A DNA stretch of 64,000 nucleotides, taken from the NCBI GenBank assembly GCA_964448675.1, contig CAYUZU010000016.1:49022-113021 (forward strand), given 5' to 3'. The translations under genes were made by a program, and so were the position numbers. Below are positions 8,800 to 17,216 of this stretch, in pieces (the stretch's first letter is position 1; each line of letters begins with the position of its first letter). Source of the DNA: CAYUZU01 sp964448675. GTDB lineage: Bacteria > Planctomycetota > Phycisphaerae > UBA1845 > Fen-1342. Under the pieces are notes generated by a model. The model worked only from the letters and a program-made list of their open reading frames with translations. It made no database searches and was not told where the DNA came from.

Positions 8800-8888
8800 T
8801 CCGGCGGTCGCGGTTTGCGCCGGCGGCGCAGTGCGACGACACGGTTCAGACGACTTCAGCCAGAACCCGCATGCACAAGGAGTAACGC

Positions 8889-9383
8889 GTGAGTCACTTG
8901 ATTGCCGTCGCTTTCGATGATGAGCAGCGCGCTGACGAAGTCCGCAGCGAACTGCTGCGCCTGCAGAAGGAGTACCTGGTCGATCTCGAAGACGCCGTCG
9001 TGGCCCTCCGCAAGCCGGACGGCAAGATCAAGCTCCGCCAACTGTACAACGTCACCACCAGTGGTGCGATCACCGGCGGCTTCTGGGGCACCTTGATCGG
9101 CCTGCTGTTCCTCAACCCGCTGTTCGGACTGGCGGTCGGGGCGGCCGCCGGCGGGGTGGCCGGCGCACTGACCGATGTCGGCATCGATGACAAGTTCATG
9201 AAGGAGTTGGCGCAACGCGTTCAGCCCGGATCGTCCGTCCTGTTCGTGCTGGTACGCCAGGCCACGCCGGACAAGGTCCTGGGCGAGCTCGAGCGCTACG
9301 ACGGCCACGTGCTGCACACGTCGCTGTCGCACGAAGATGAACAGCGCCTGCGCCAGGCGGTCGAAGGTGCCGCGGTAAGCTGA
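8889..9383 (+). CDS. DUF1269 membrane protein
   Basis: It starts with GTG at 8889 behind AAGGAG. The 164 residues match DUF1269: an N-terminal alpha/beta part (LIAVAFDDEQRADEV), a central glycine-rich hydrophobic hairpin at about 60-105 (ITGGFWGTLIGLLF, GAAAGGVAGALTDVGI), and a C-terminal alpha/beta part (SSVLFVLVRQATPDKVLGEL). The family has no known biochemical role. The copB-like gene follows after 54 bases and probably shares its transcript. Confidence 0.85.
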   Translation: MSHLIAVAFDDEQRADEVRSELLRLQKEYLVDLEDAVVALRKPDGKIKLRQLYNVTTSGAITGGFWGTLIGLLFLNPLFGLAVGAAAGGVAGALTDVGIDDKFMKELAQRVQPGSSVLFVLVRQATPDKVLGELERYDGHVLHTSLSHEDEQRLRQAVEGAAVS

Positions 9384-9437
9384 TGCGGTCGCCCCCGGGG
9401 CACCCGGAGGCGCAGCATCGCCCGTACCGTCAGACGC

Positions 9438-11558
9438 ATGAGTTCGTTCCAGCAAGACAATGGGCTGCGAAACCGCCGGGCGGATGACCAGCCGGGCGGC
9501 GCAGACATGCCGCGCAAGCAGGGGCACGAGCACGGCGGCCACGACCACCAGCAACACCATGCAAGGATGGCGGCCGACTTCCAGCGCCGCTTCTGGGTCT
9601 CGCTCGCGCTGACGCTGCCGGTGCTGCTGCTCTCCCCCATGATCCAGGGATGGCTGGGCCTCGCAACGGCCTGGGACTTCGCCGGCGATGCGTGGGTGCA
9701 ATGGCTGCTGGCGACGGTGATCTTCGCCTATGGTGGCTGGCCATTCCTCACCGGCCTCGTCAGCGAGCTGCGCGACCGCAGCCCGGGCATGATGACGCTC
9801 ATCGGACTGGCTATTGCGGTCGCGTACGGCTACAGCAGTGCAGTGGTCTTCGGCGTGTCCGGTCGCGTGTTCTTCTGGGAGCTCGCCACGCTGATCGACG
9901 TGATGCTGCTGGGCCACTGGATCGAGATGCGCTCCGTCATGGGCGCCTCGAGCGCACTCGAAGAGCTCGCCGAGATGATGCCGAGTACCGCACACCGGCT
10001 GATTGACGGCGCAGACACCGAAGACGTGGGGATCGACGAGTTGTCCAAGGGTGATCGCGTCCTGGTCAAGCCGGGCGAGAAAATCCCCACCGACGGCCGG
10101 ATCAGCGACGGCCAGACCGCCGTCAACGAATCGATGATCACCGGCGAGAGCAAGCCGGTCGAGAAACAGCCCGGCGACGATGTGGTGGCGGGGGCCATCA
10201 ACGGCGACGCGGCCATCACGGTGGAGGTCCAGAAGACCGGCGACGAAACCTACCTGTCGCAGGTCGTCGACATGGTCCGCCAGGCGCAGGAATCCCGCTC
10301 GCAGACGCAGAACCTCGCGGACCGGGCGGCGTTCTGGCTGACGATGATCGCGCTGAGCGCCGGCGGCGTGACGCTGCTGATCTGGTGGCTCGCGGTCGGC
10401 CGGCCCTTCGACTTCTCCCTCGAACGCACCGTCACTGTCATGGTCATCACGTGTCCACACGCGCTCGGGCTGGCGATTCCGCTGGTCGTCGCGGTGTCGA
10501 CGGCACTGGCCGCCCGCAACGGACTGCTGGTGCGTGACCGCGCTGCATTCGAGCGGGCCCGCCGCCTGGATGCCGTGGTGTTCGACAAGACCGGCACGCT
10601 CACGACCGGCACCTTCGGCGTGACCGACATCGTGCCTCTTGACGGTCAAAGCGACGCAGACGTGCTGCGCACAGCCGCCACTGTCGAACGACAATCCGAG
10701 CATCCAATCGCCCAGGGCATCGTGGCCGAGGCCGACAAGCGTCAACTCGAGCTCGGCAGCGCGTCGGACTTCAAGGCGATTCCCGGCAAGGGCGCCGAAG
10801 CCCGGCTCGACGGAGAGATCGTGCGCGTGGTCAGCGCCGGCTACCTCGACGAGAACAACATCGCCGTCGACGACGAACGCGTCACGGCTCTCGCGTCCGC
10901 CGGCAAGACGACGGTGTACGTGCTCGAGGATCATCGCCCCGTCGGAGCGCTCGCACTGGCCGACGTGATCCGTGACGAGTCGCGCGAGGCGCTGCGCCGC
11001 TTGCGCGACGATCACGGGGTGCGCGTGATGATGGTCACCGGCGATGCCAATGACGTGGCTCATCACGTCGCAAAGGAACTCGGTCTGGATGAGTACTTCG
11101 CCGAGATCCTCCCTGACGAGAAGGCGAACAAGATCCGCGAATTGCAGCAGCGCGGCCTGCGTGTGGCCATGGTCGGCGACGGCGTCAACGATGCGCCCGC
11201 CCTGACCCAAGCCGATGTGGGAATCGCCATCGGCGCCGGTACCGACGTGGCCGTTGAGGCCGGAGATGTCGTCCTCGTGCGCTCGGACCCGCGCGACGCG
11301 GCGGCAGTCGTGCGCCTGGCCGACGCGACCTACGCCAAGATGGTGCAGAATCTCTGGTGGGCCACCGGCTACAACGCCCTCACGATTCCGCTCGCCGCCG
11401 GCGTGCTGTACCCGGTCGGCATTCTGCTGTCGCCGGCGGTCGGCGCCGGCCTGATGTCCCTGTCAACCGTGATCGTCGCCATCAACGCCCGGCTGCTGCG
11501 TCTCGGTGGCAACGGGAAGCATGACGCGGACGGACCCGTCCGCCGCAGGCGAGTCTAG
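9438..11558 (+). CDS. copB: CopB-like heavy-metal P-type ATPase
   Basis: The 706-residue P1B ATPase exports metal ions across the inner membrane. The N-terminus has a His-rich stretch (HEHGGHDHQQHH at about 30-41) and no CxxC HMA domain. Actuator TGES is at 235-238, the membrane metal site CPH at 339-341, phosphorylation motif DKTGT at 383-387 and GDGVND at 580-585. CPH plus a His-rich head places it in the P1B-3 (CopB) group, associated with Cu+ or Cu2+ or Ag+. Its stop overlaps by four bases with the stop of the opposite-strand RND gene. Confidence 0.88.
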   Translation: MSSFQQDNGLRNRRADDQPGGADMPRKQGHEHGGHDHQQHHARMAADFQRRFWVSLALTLPVLLLSPMIQGWLGLATAWDFAGDAWVQWLLATVIFAYGGWPFLTGLVSELRDRSPGMMTLIGLAIAVAYGYSSAVVFGVSGRVFFWELATLIDVMLLGHWIEMRSVMGASSALEELAEMMPSTAHRLIDGADTEDVGIDELSKGDRVLVKPGEKIPTDGRISDGQTAVNESMITGESKPVEKQPGDDVVAGAINGDAAITVEVQKTGDETYLSQVVDMVRQAQESRSQTQNLADRAAFWLTMIALSAGGVTLLIWWLAVGRPFDFSLERTVTVMVITCPHALGLAIPLVVAVSTALAARNGLLVRDRAAFERARRLDAVVFDKTGTLTTGTFGVTDIVPLDGQSDADVLRTAATVERQSEHPIAQGIVAEADKRQLELGSASDFKAIPGKGAEARLDGEIVRVVSAGYLDENNIAVDDERVTALASAGKTTVYVLEDHRPVGALALADVIRDESREALRRLRDDHGVRVMMVTGDANDVAHHVAKELGLDEYFAEILPDEKANKIRELQQRGLRVAMVGDGVNDAPALTQADVGIAIGAGTDVAVEAGDVVLVRSDPRDAAAVVRLADATYAKMVQNLWWATGYNALTIPLAAGVLYPVGILLSPAVGAGLMSLSTVIVAINARLLRLGGNGKHDADGPVRRRRV

Positions 11559-14500
11559 GCTTCGCTGTCGGCCGGCGCCGGCGTTGTCTCGCCACCGAAT
11601 GCCCCCACGATGCGCTCCTGAAGACGTTGGTTGAGGCTGTAGACGACGGGAATGATCAGCAGCGTCAGGCCGGTCGTCGCGAGCAGGCCGGCGGCGACGG
11701 CCACGCCCAGCGGCGCGCGCGACGTCCCGCCCGCACCGAACCCCACCGCGATCGGCAGCAGCCCGAGCACGGTGGAAATCGTCGTCATGATGACCGGACG
11801 AAAGCGGATCCGGGCGGCCTCCTTCGCGGCGTCCACCGCATCGCGCCCCGCGCGTGTCAGCGTGTTGGCGTAATCGACCAGCAGAATCGCGTTCTTGGTC
11901 GCCATGCCCGCCAGCATGATCAGTCCGATGAACGAGAAGATGTTGAACGACATTCCGACCAGCCACAGCGCACCGAACGCCCCCACGCCGGCCAGCGGCA
12001 AGGTCAACAGAATGGTGAACGGGTGGATGAACGACTCGAACTGCCCGGCGAGCACCAGGTAGACGAACACGATCGAGAACACCAGCGCGATCGTCAGGTA
12101 GTAAAACGACTCGCGAAAGTCCTCGGTCCGGCCGGCAACCGCGTAGGACGTGTCCGCCCCCAGGTTCTCCGCGAAGTGCGCCTCCAGCCCGCGCAAGGCC
12201 TGGCCGAGGGTCACGTCCGGTGGACTCGCCGCGGAGATCGTCGCCGACCGCAGCCGGTTGTAGTGGTGGATCGCGCTGGGACCGACCGCCTCTTCATGCC
12301 GCACGAGATTGCCCAGGGACACGAGCTGACCGTGCCGGTTGCGGACGTACAGCAGATCCAGCGCCGCTGGCACCATCTGCCCCTTGCCGATGATCTCGGG
12401 GATGACCTCGTAGCGCTCCGCGTTGCGCTCGATTTCGGAGATGTCCGGCTCGCCGAGCAGGTAGCGCAGCGTGTTGGCGATTTCGGCCACGGTGACGCCC
12501 ATCTGGCTGGCCTTGTCGCGCTGGATCCACACGTCCACCTGCGGCTTGTTCATCTTCAGGTCCGAGTTGACGCCCAGGTACGCGGGCTGCTGCCGCATCC
12601 AGGCCATGATGTCGGCCTGCTCCCGGGCGAGGGCCGCCAGGTCCGGCTGCTGCAGCACGACCTGCAGCGCCGCCCCGCGCGCCAGCCCAAGCCCCGGCTC
12701 GACCGCGTACGCCTCGCCGCCGGCCAGCAACGCCAGGCGCTCACGCAATCCCTGCACGATGTCCACCTGCGCCCGCGTGCGCTCGCCACGCGGCACCAGC
12801 CGCACGAACACGATGCCCTCGTTCACGCGGCCCGGGCCGGCGGTGCGTGCCAGGCCGATCGCGAGGAAGAAGTGCTTCACTTCCGGCGTGGCCGACAGCA
12901 CGTCCTCGATCTCGCGCGCGTAGGCGTCGGTGTGGCGCAGCGTCGCGCCCTCGGGCGTCTCGAAGCGGATGAGAAACTGCGAGCGGTCGATCGGCGGTGT
13001 GAACTCCTGCGGCAGATCGCGCACCGTCAGCACCATCAGCACCAGCGCCGCCACGCCCACCAGGATCGTTGCGAGCCGGTGATGAAAGGCGCGCTCGACA
13101 ATCCAGGCGTACCCGGCCTCGATGCGCTCGAGAGCGTCCTCGGACCACTGGTACACCCGATTCGGCTGCTCGGGTACGCGCAGAAACCGCGCACAGAGCA
13201 TCGGCGTCAACGTGAGCGCCGCGAACGTCGAGGCGAACACCGTTACGGCAACCGTCAGGCTGAACTCGAAGAAGAAGCGGCCGATGAGTCCCGCGGTGAA
13301 CGCGACCGGGATGAACACCGCCGCCAGCGACAGCGTGTTGGCGATGTTCGGGAACGCGACGCGGCCAGTGCCCTTGCGCGTCGCCTCCGGCGCGGCCGCG
13401 CCCTGCTCCATGTTGCGGTAACTGCTCTCGAGCACGATGACGGCGTCGTCAATCACGATGCCGATCGCGAGAATCAGTGCCAGCAGCGTCAGCACGTTGA
13501 GGCTGAAACCGAGGAGGTAGATGATCGCCAGCCCGCCCAGCAATGAGACGGGAATCGCCACGGTGGTGATGATCGTGCCCCGCAGGCTGCGCAGGAAGCC
13601 GAGCACGACCAGCATGACCAGCCCCGTGGCGAGGAACACCGTCACGACCAGGTCACGAACGCTCTGCTTGATGTAGATCGAGTTGTCGGTGGCGACCGTG
13701 TGCTGCAGACCCGCCGGGAAGTCGGCGGCGAGCCTCTGCATGCGCTGCCGGACGGCGTCCGCAAGGGCCACCGTGTTGGCGTCGGTCTGCTTGACCACGC
13801 CCAGCCCCACCGTGAGCCTCTGCTTGAAACGCGCTGTCTGGCGGTCGTTCTCCACACCGGCGACGGCCCGGCCCACGTCGCCGATGCGCACCACCGCCCC
13901 GTCGCGCGACGTGATGATCAGGTTGTTGAGCGGCTCGGCCGCGGCGAACTGGCCGCGCGTCTTGACGAGGAACTCGCGGTGTTCGCTCTCGATGCGCCCG
14001 GACGGGATCTTCACGTTGTTGGCGCGAATGGTCCGGACGACGTCCTGCACCGTCACGCCGTGGGCCGCGAGGCGCGCCGGGTCGAGCCGCACGCGGACGG
14101 CATAGAGGCGCTCGCCGCCGATGAGGACCTGCCCCACCCCGCGGATGTTCTCCAGGCGCTCCTTGAGCGTCTCGTCCGCGTAGCGCGTCAGCCGGACGGC
14201 GTCCCAGCGCTCGTCGCCGGTGAGCGCGATCCACATGATCGGCTGGGCGTCGGGGTCGAGCTTGCGGACGATCGGCGCTTCGATGCTGTCCGGGAGTTCG
14301 CGCGCCGCGCGGTCGACGCGGTCGCGGACGTCCTGGGCCGCAACGTCGATGTCACGCCACAACTCGAATTCGGCCGTGACCGTGGCGACCTCCTCGCGCG
14401 CCGTCGACTCCAGCCGCTTGAGCCCTTCGATCGTGTTGATCCGTTCTTCGAGCGGTTCGACAACCTCGGTCTCGATCACCTCGGGCTCGGCGCCGGGCAG

Positions 14501-14647
14501 CACCACGTTGACACTGACGATGGGGAACTCGATATCGGGGTTCTCGCGAATCGGCAGCTGGAAATAGGCGTAAAGCCCGAAGATGGCCACGATGATGAAG
14601 ACCACCAGCGTCAGCACCGGCCGGCGAATACAGAAGCTCCAGATCAT
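11555..14647 (-). CDS. RND efflux transporter permease (AcrB/HAE1 type)
   Basis: The 1030-residue inner-membrane pump has the usual twelve-helix RND layout with two large periplasmic loops. Its first helix is IRRPVLTLVVFIIVAIFGLY, and the proton-relay aspartates are in AIGIVIDDAVIVLE. It resembles HAE1 drug-type pumps more than the metal HME group. Its start overlaps the adaptor gene by four bases. No outer-membrane TolC-like gene is next to it. Confidence 0.92.
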   Translation of the reverse strand: MIWSFCIRRPVLTLVVFIIVAIFGLYAYFQLPIRENPDIEFPIVSVNVVLPGAEPEVIETEVVEPLEERINTIEGLKRLESTAREEVATVTAEFELWRDIDVAAQDVRDRVDRAARELPDSIEAPIVRKLDPDAQPIMWIALTGDERWDAVRLTRYADETLKERLENIRGVGQVLIGGERLYAVRVRLDPARLAAHGVTVQDVVRTIRANNVKIPSGRIESEHREFLVKTRGQFAAAEPLNNLIITSRDGAVVRIGDVGRAVAGVENDRQTARFKQRLTVGLGVVKQTDANTVALADAVRQRMQRLAADFPAGLQHTVATDNSIYIKQSVRDLVVTVFLATGLVMLVVLGFLRSLRGTIITTVAIPVSLLGGLAIIYLLGFSLNVLTLLALILAIGIVIDDAVIVLESSYRNMEQGAAAPEATRKGTGRVAFPNIANTLSLAAVFIPVAFTAGLIGRFFFEFSLTVAVTVFASTFAALTLTPMLCARFLRVPEQPNRVYQWSEDALERIEAGYAWIVERAFHHRLATILVGVAALVLMVLTVRDLPQEFTPPIDRSQFLIRFETPEGATLRHTDAYAREIEDVLSATPEVKHFFLAIGLARTAGPGRVNEGIVFVRLVPRGERTRAQVDIVQGLRERLALLAGGEAYAVEPGLGLARGAALQVVLQQPDLAALAREQADIMAWMRQQPAYLGVNSDLKMNKPQVDVWIQRDKASQMGVTVAEIANTLRYLLGEPDISEIERNAERYEVIPEIIGKGQMVPAALDLLYVRNRHGQLVSLGNLVRHEEAVGPSAIHHYNRLRSATISAASPPDVTLGQALRGLEAHFAENLGADTSYAVAGRTEDFRESFYYLTIALVFSIVFVYLVLAGQFESFIHPFTILLTLPLAGVGAFGALWLVGMSFNIFSFIGLIMLAGMATKNAILLVDYANTLTRAGRDAVDAAKEAARIRFRPVIMTTISTVLGLLPIAVGFGAGGTSRAPLGVAVAAGLLATTGLTLLIIPVVYSLNQRLQERIVGAFGGETTPAPADSEA

Positions 14648-15864
14648 GGCCGGTGCGCCTCCGTCGGACGGGTCGCCCGCCGTGTCGCGGGGCGCGTCGT
14701 GGCGGCGCTGCCGCTCTCACGCCGAACGACCCGGACGGTATCGCCGTCCTGCAGCCGCATGTGACCGGTGCGGACCACCTCGTCGCCGGGCCGAATCCCG
14801 GCAGCGACGGCGACGCGGCCCGGCGCGCGCAGATCGATCTCGATGTCGCGCCGCCGCGCCCGGTTCCCTTCCACCACGAACACCACGTACCCGGTGCGCA
14901 AACTGACGAGACACTCTTCCGGTACGACCGGCCGGTCGGCATGTGTCGCCGTCACGACCTCCGCCTGCACGAACGCCCCCGGCTTCAACGAGCGGTCCGG
15001 ATTGGCGACGTGCGCCTTGACCCGGAACCTGCGTGACGCCGGATCCACCACCGGCCCGACAAACACCACTTCGCCATCGAATTCACGGTCTGGATAGGCC
15101 GCGCTCGTGGCCAGCACCCGCAGCCCCGGGCGGATCTGGCCCGCGTGCTCTTCCGGCAACCAGAAGGCCACCTCGAGCGGGTCGGTCGTGTAGAGATACG
15201 TGAGCTGGTCGCCGGCATCCACGAAGTCACCCACGTCCACCAGCTGCCGCGTCATACGGCCGGCCCGCGGCGCACGCACACGGGTGTCCTCGATCTGCTC
15301 GGCGACGACCTGCACCTCCGCCGCCAGCTGCTCGACGCGCGCCTGCAACGCCTGGTGACGATCACGGGCGTCCTTGAACTCCTCGGTGGCCGCGACGCCC
15401 TGCTCACGCAGCCGCCGCAAACGCTCGAGGTTCCACGCCGCGTTGGTCAGGTCGGCCCGCGCCGACTTCAGGGCGGCCTGCCGCGCCGCCCGCTGTCGCT
15501 GCAGCTCCTCGTCGTCCAGCCGCAGCAGCAGATCACCCCGCGCCACCCGCTGCCCTTCTTCGAAGCGGATCTGCTCGACCACGCCGGCGACCTCGGCGCG
15601 AATCTCGACCTCGGCCACGGCCTGCAGCGACCCGATGCCGCGCGCCGTCTCCTGCAACGTCTCGACCCGGGCCGTGACCGTCGTCACGGGCGTGGCCCTT
15701 GCCGACTTGCTCCCGCCGGCTTCCGTTTCGCCGCACCCGCCGAGCACAGGCAGCACGGCCGCCACCGCTGCCGCGCCCAGCAGCACCGGCCGGCCGCACC
15801 GCGCCGCCACGCGGCGCATCCGCGCGGTCGACCCCCGCGTGGCACCTGCATCCGACTCAGTCAT
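14644..15864 (-). CDS. RND periplasmic adaptor (membrane fusion) lipoprotein
   Basis: The 406-residue adaptor links the RND pump to an outer-membrane channel. After a basic head and hydrophobic segment there is a lipobox (LGGC at about residue 44), so it is probably lipid-anchored. A biotinyl/lipoyl-like half motif (GVVEQIRFEEGQRV), a helical hairpin (about 120-205) and a beta-barrel (PGLRVLATSAAYPDREFDGEV) follow in family order. It overlaps the glycosidase gene upstream by 8 bases and the pump by 4. Confidence 0.9.
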   Translation of the reverse strand: MTESDAGATRGSTARMRRVAARCGRPVLLGAAAVAAVLPVLGGCGETEAGGSKSARATPVTTVTARVETLQETARGIGSLQAVAEVEIRAEVAGVVEQIRFEEGQRVARGDLLLRLDDEELQRQRAARQAALKSARADLTNAAWNLERLRRLREQGVAATEEFKDARDRHQALQARVEQLAAEVQVVAEQIEDTRVRAPRAGRMTRQLVDVGDFVDAGDQLTYLYTTDPLEVAFWLPEEHAGQIRPGLRVLATSAAYPDREFDGEVVFVGPVVDPASRRFRVKAHVANPDRSLKPGAFVQAEVVTATHADRPVVPEECLVSLRTGYVVFVVEGNRARRRDIEIDLRAPGRVAVAAGIRPGDEVVRTGHMRLQDGDTVRVVRRESGSAATTRPATRRATRPTEAHRP

Positions 15865-17167
15865 GTGTGATCGCTCCGGCGGACGCGGCGCCGGCCGACG
15901 CGTTCTCGCCCGGCAGGTTCGTGCGGAACACCGGCCGCCCCTCGAGCGCGTGGTGCCCGAGCACGGCCGTCGCCGCGTTCCAGCCCATGTGCATGCTGCC
16001 GCCCGGCCTCAGCTCGCGCCCGTGCATGTACTCGGGGAATGTCCAGTCCGCGCCGTCGGTTTCGCTCTCGTTGGCGCGGTGAATCGCGGCCAGATGACGC
16101 CGCGCCGCCGTGCCATGCCCCCGCTGCGCGAGGTCCGCCACGTAAAACCCCGTGATCATCGGCCACAGGCCGCCGTTCTGGTATTCGTACGGCTCGTTCT
16201 TGAACGTGTGCGAAAACGTCATCTGCAGGTCGTCCCACGCCTCGTCCTTGGGCGTGATCACCGGGTGGAACGCCGGCAGCAGCGGCAATTCCCGCGGGGT
16301 GAGCTCGTTGGCGATGAAGTTGTCCACCTCTTCACGCTGCCCGTCATCGGCCACCCCCAGCAGCGACACCAGCACGTTCGCCAGCGCGTCGAAACGGAAG
16401 CCGTAGCTGGCCGGCGAGAAGAACGGCATCCAGTAGCAACCGCAACGATGCGGCGCCGCCTGGCGGCCGCGCCTGTACAGGACCTCGTGGTACACGTCGT
16501 CCGGCACCTCGTCGCCGTCGAGAAACCAGTAGTTCGCGCGGATCAGGTGACGCAGCCGGCTGATCGACTGTTTCTGGGTGTGATCCTCGCCGCCGAACCG
16601 CTGTTGTCGCAGGGCCGCCAGTTCGCGCTGCGCCTGCAGGTAGAGCAACTGGTCATACAGCACGTAGCCCGTCTGCAGGTATTCGTCGGCCCAGTCGCCG
16701 GTGATCGGCACGTACAGCAGGCCGCGCGTGTTGAACTCCCACGAGCCCAACAGGTAGCGCGTCTGCTCGATGGGCTCCCGGAGCTCGTCCACCAGCGCCT
16801 CGTCCCCGGTCGCCCGCCAATACTGGCCGCAACTGATGATGAACCACAGATCGGCGTCCACGCGGCCGGTCGTGCCGCCATAGCTCACCCGCTCCGAGAC
16901 GGGATCGACGTTGCTGGGGATCTCGCCGTGCGGTCCCTGGTAGCGCGCCAGCGTCCGCAGCGTGCAGCGGCAGGCCTCCACCAGGTCGTCGTCACCGGCC
17001 GCCAGTGCCGCCAGGCCGATGATGCAGCTGTCGCGGCCCCAGATGCGGCGATAGTTGGCGTTGTCGGTCGGCGTCGCGAGGAAGCCCTGCTTCACGCGAC
17101 AACGCCGCAGCAGCGCCAGCGATTTCTCGTACCCCGTCGCGAACAGGTCTGTATCTGACTGCACCAT
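15857..17167 (-). CDS. Alpha/alpha-barrel glycoside hydrolase (debranching/invertase-like)
   Basis: The 436-residue protein has no signal peptide. It carries (alpha/alpha)6-barrel motifs such as NYRRIWGRDSCI (about 38-49), RVDADLWFIISCGQYWRATGD and ENGG-type QNGGLWPMITGFYV. These motifs resemble glycogen-debranching glucosidases and GH100 neutral invertases, so the substrate is an alpha-glucan or sucrose; I cannot tell which. It is the second gene of a leftward operon behind the UPF0182 gene. A second, unrelated alpha/alpha-barrel enzyme lies at 38559. Confidence 0.7.
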   Translation of the reverse strand: MVQSDTDLFATGYEKSLALLRRCRVKQGFLATPTDNANYRRIWGRDSCIIGLAALAAGDDDLVEACRCTLRTLARYQGPHGEIPSNVDPVSERVSYGGTTGRVDADLWFIISCGQYWRATGDEALVDELREPIEQTRYLLGSWEFNTRGLLYVPITGDWADEYLQTGYVLYDQLLYLQAQRELAALRQQRFGGEDHTQKQSISRLRHLIRANYWFLDGDEVPDDVYHEVLYRRGRQAAPHRCGCYWMPFFSPASYGFRFDALANVLVSLLGVADDGQREEVDNFIANELTPRELPLLPAFHPVITPKDEAWDDLQMTFSHTFKNEPYEYQNGGLWPMITGFYVADLAQRGHGTAARRHLAAIHRANESETDGADWTFPEYMHGRELRPGGSMHMGWNAATAVLGHHALEGRPVFRTNLPGENASAGAASAGAITHD

Positions 17168-17216
17168 GGTTCCTCACTCGGTCTCCGCGCGCCGGCTCGC
17201 CATCACCACGAACCCG

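Noticed and set aside
8856..11210. 784-codon minus-strand frame opposite the CopB-like gene
   Set aside because: The plus-strand frame has all P-type ATPase motifs; the antisense frame has none of any family.
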